Positions 5,328 through 6,793 of a stretch of 6,793 bases of DNA are shown here, in pieces. Each line of letters begins with the position of its first letter. Within the stretch, counting starts at the first letter, position 1. This DNA is from Acidobacteriaceae bacterium (GTDB lineage Bacteria > Acidobacteriota > Terriglobia > Terriglobales > Acidobacteriaceae), in assembly GCA_003162495.1 (NCBI GenBank), contig PMOF01000130.1, forward strand, positions 1-6,793. The letters run 5' to 3'. The notes under the pieces are model-generated. The model worked only from the letters and a program-made list of their open reading frames with translations, was not told the DNA's origin and did no database searches. Both the position numbers and the translations under genes were made by a program.

Positions 5328-6110
5328 ATGATAAATCGTACTTTTCAATTGCTGCTGGTTGGATGTCTGGTTACGGGCACGCTATGGGCAGCGAACGATC
5401 CGTTCATTGGCAAATGGAAAGTCAACCCGTCCAAAAGCAAACTCAACGACGAAATGAAGGTTGAGGCCGCGGGCGTAAACCGATACGCCATCACCTTTGC
5501 CCCCGGCTTTGTCGACACGATCGTAGCCGATGGCAGCGACCAACCGGCCCTGAGCGGGACTACTTTATCAATCACAGTGAAGGGACCCAACAACTGGGAG
5601 GTCGTCCGCAAGGTGAAGGGCCGCACGCTCCTCACCGGGTATTGGAAACTTTCCGAAGACGGCAAAACGCTCAGCGACGACTTTACAGAATACGAGCCCG
5701 ACGGTTCGAAAACGAACATTCCCTATGTGTACGAGCGGACGGCAGGGAGTTCAGGCTTCACGGGCACGTGGGATAGCGAGAGCGAGAAGGTGAAGCCGGG
5801 GATCGCGCTCCAGATCGAGGCCTACGAAGGGGACGGTCTTTCATTTCATGACTCCAATGGAGAAATGAATAGGAAGATGAAGTTCGACGGGAAAGATTAT
5901 CCGGACCTCGATCCGCATGCGGCTCCCGGCTCTGCATTTTCCGGTCGCCGCGTGAACGAGCGCAGTCTGGAAATCACGGACAAACGCAAAGGCGAGATGA
6001 CGGGCACACGGAAGATCGAACTTTCTCCAGATCTCAGGACCCTGACGATAGGCGTGCGCCTGGTGGGTCAAACCAGGCCAAATAGCATCTTTGTTTTCGA
6101 TCGGGAATAG
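5328..6110 (+). CDS. Secreted protein of two similar lipocalin/calycin-like repeats, function unknown
   Basis: I do not recognise a named function. The 260-residue product begins with a signal peptide (MINRTFQLLLVGCLVTGTLWA, likely cleavage before AND at residue 22); LVGC at 10-13 resembles a lipobox, so a lipoprotein is a less likely alternative. The mature part consists of two related halves. Half one (about 26-137) starts FIGKWKVNPSKSK and ends LSEDGKTLSDDF...YVYER. Half two (about 144-260) starts FTGTWDSESEKVK, contains MKFDGKDYPD, and ends LSPDLRTLTIG...FVFDRE. The alternating strand pattern and the GxW opening suggest two small beta-barrels; this fold is inference. Proteins with GTWKLNxxKSK openings and DGKDYP motifs are, as I recall, common secreted hypotheticals in Acidobacteriota. 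AAGGAGG 5 bases before the ATG is a near-ideal ribosome site. The gene lies only 29 bases behind a terminator-like hairpin, with no clear promoter of its own. Confidence 0.8.
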   Translation: MINRTFQLLLVGCLVTGTLWAANDPFIGKWKVNPSKSKLNDEMKVEAAGVNRYAITFAPGFVDTIVADGSDQPALSGTTLSITVKGPNNWEVVRKVKGRTLLTGYWKLSEDGKTLSDDFTEYEPDGSKTNIPYVYERTAGSSGFTGTWDSESEKVKPGIALQIEAYEGDGLSFHDSNGEMNRKMKFDGKDYPDLDPHAAPGSAFSGRRVNERSLEITDKRKGEMTGTRKIELSPDLRTLTIGVRLVGQTRPNSIFVFDRE

Positions 6111-6193
6111 ACGCGCGAGTCCCTCCCTGCGGCATGGGTTCGCGATTCAGGCGGGGGCGTCGGCGCGAGCCGTTTTCGAAGGCATTTTTCAGT

Positions 6194-6337
6194 GTTCTAG
6201 AACTCACTCTGCGCAATCTTCAGACGCTCGGGTCTCGAATTCACCTGCTCGTCAAGCCCCAGCGTGTATCCTCGATTTCGAGATGAAGCGAGATCGATTC
6301 TCGACTCAAACAGACCCGGGCTGCCCGATGGCCCGGG
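6194..6337. repeat. Cluster of short inverted repeats in the spacer before the beta-propeller gene
   Basis: The 252-bp spacer 6111-6362 has no credible gene but carries four inverted repeats: the perfect palindrome GTTCTAGAAC (6194-6203), CTCGA/TCGAG with a 2-base loop (6271-6282), CGAGA/TCTCG with a 5-base loop (6289-6303), and CCCGGGC/GCCCGGG with a 9-base loop (6315-6337). TCTCGA or its complement TCGAGA recurs at 6233, 6278 and 6299. The last hairpin ends 12 bases before the ribosome site of the next gene. They could be regulator sites, leader structure or decayed repeat elements; I cannot choose among these. Confidence 0.4.
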
Positions 6338-6362
6338 AAATCACTCACCGGAGAAACCGCCC

Positions 6363-6793
6363 ATGGCTTTGAAGCCGCTCATCGTTGCAACACTCGCCGT
6401 TCTGCTTCCGTTTACCGGCCTCGCCTGCGCGCAGGATAGCGGCCCGTACAAGGTGCTCAAGATTCAACTGGTCGGAGGCGAGGGCGGATTCGATTACGTA
6501 ACCGCCGACCCGGACGGCCGCAACCTCTACGTGGCGCGGTCTGGGCCGACAGGCCACATCGGCGTGTTCAACCTCGACACGCTGGCGCTGGAGGGCGATA
6601 TTCCCGGCACCAGCGCGCATGGCGGAGCCGTGGACACGGCGACGGGGCATGGGTTCGCGACGTCGAAGCCGGTGACGATGTTTGACTCAAAGACTTTTGC
6701 GATTCTGAAGAAGATTGACGTGCAGGGCAACCCAGACGGCTACCTCAACGACGCGTTCAATCACCACTTCTACATCCTCAGCCACTCGGAACC
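6363..6793 (+). CDS. Exported YncE/YVTN-type beta-propeller protein (5' part only)
   Basis: The gene is open from the ATG at 6363 to the right edge (143 codons and two bases). GGAG lies 9 bases before the start. Residues 1-23 form a signal peptide (MALKPLIVATLAVLLPFTGLACA, cleavage ACA before QD), so the product acts outside the cytoplasm. The mature part shows successive beta-propeller blades: GGFDYVTADPDGRNLYVARS with IGVFNLDTLALEGDIPG (about 42-82), then HGGAVDTATGHGFATSK with VTMFDSKTFAILKKIDV, then the start of a third, NPDGYLNDAFNHHFYILSHSE. This is the pattern of YncE-like/YVTN seven-bladed propellers, which usually serve in binding or recognition rather than a fixed reaction; some relatives act in redox enzyme maturation or as gluconolactonases. 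The blade count and any C-terminal domain lie beyond the window. It probably has its own promoter in the preceding 252 bp, but I could not identify one with confidence. Confidence 0.85.
   Translation, partial: MALKPLIVATLAVLLPFTGLACAQDSGPYKVLKIQLVGGEGGFDYVTADPDGRNLYVARSGPTGHIGVFNLDTLALEGDIPGTSAHGGAVDTATGHGFATSKPVTMFDSKTFAILKKIDVQGNPDGYLNDAFNHHFYILSHSE

Noticed and set aside
1..6793. A new defence, mobile or multi-gene system
   Set aside because: All eight genes fall into known families or types; there are no transposases, nucleases, toxin-antitoxin pairs, CRISPR repeats, tRNA-associated attachment sites or marked composition shifts that I can see.

Overview
The window is a stretch of ordinary-looking, GC-rich bacterial chromosome with eight protein-coding genes, six complete and one cut at each edge. 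I see no tRNA, rRNA, CRISPR array, insertion sequence or phage gene. Clear Shine-Dalgarno sequences precede most genes. The closest match in style is a soil Acidobacteriota (Terriglobia-like) genome. The hints are a secreted two-repeat protein of a type I recall as common there, a secreted beta-propeller, a secreted alpha-amino-acid-ester-hydrolase-like enzyme and a DUF1801 protein. This assignment is inference, not proof.

Layout. On the minus strand, 1-413 is the 5' part of a secreted CocE/NonD-type hydrolase, and 522-2045 encodes a GntP-family gluconate/sugar-acid permease. Divergent from the permease, 2192-3377 on the plus strand is a compact three-gene operon: an ArsR-family repressor, an AHSA1/SRPBCC protein and a four-helix DoxX-like membrane protein. 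It starts from a strong -35 box followed by a nearly perfect 26-bp palindrome, which looks like the repressor's own operator. The region between this operon and the convergent DUF1801 gene (3495-3920, minus) holds a perfect 10-bp hairpin. A 268-bp divergent intergenic region leads into a class II fructose-bisphosphate aldolase (4189-5238, plus), followed by an intrinsic-terminator-like hairpin. Next come a secreted protein built of two similar halves (5328-6110), a 252-bp spacer rich in short inverted repeats, and the start of an exported YncE-like beta-propeller protein (6363 to the edge).

How the genes relate. The only clear functional unit is the ArsR-AHSA1-DoxX operon. The aldolase (central carbon metabolism) and the permease (uptake of gluconate-like acids) are both metabolic but do not form an operon. 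The two edge genes and the two-repeat protein are exported and may act in the periplasm. I did not find a convincing new multi-gene system. The points most worth a second look are the operator and start-codon arrangement of the repressor operon, the hairpin element at 3420-3445, the duplicated secreted protein, and the terminator between it and the aldolase gene.
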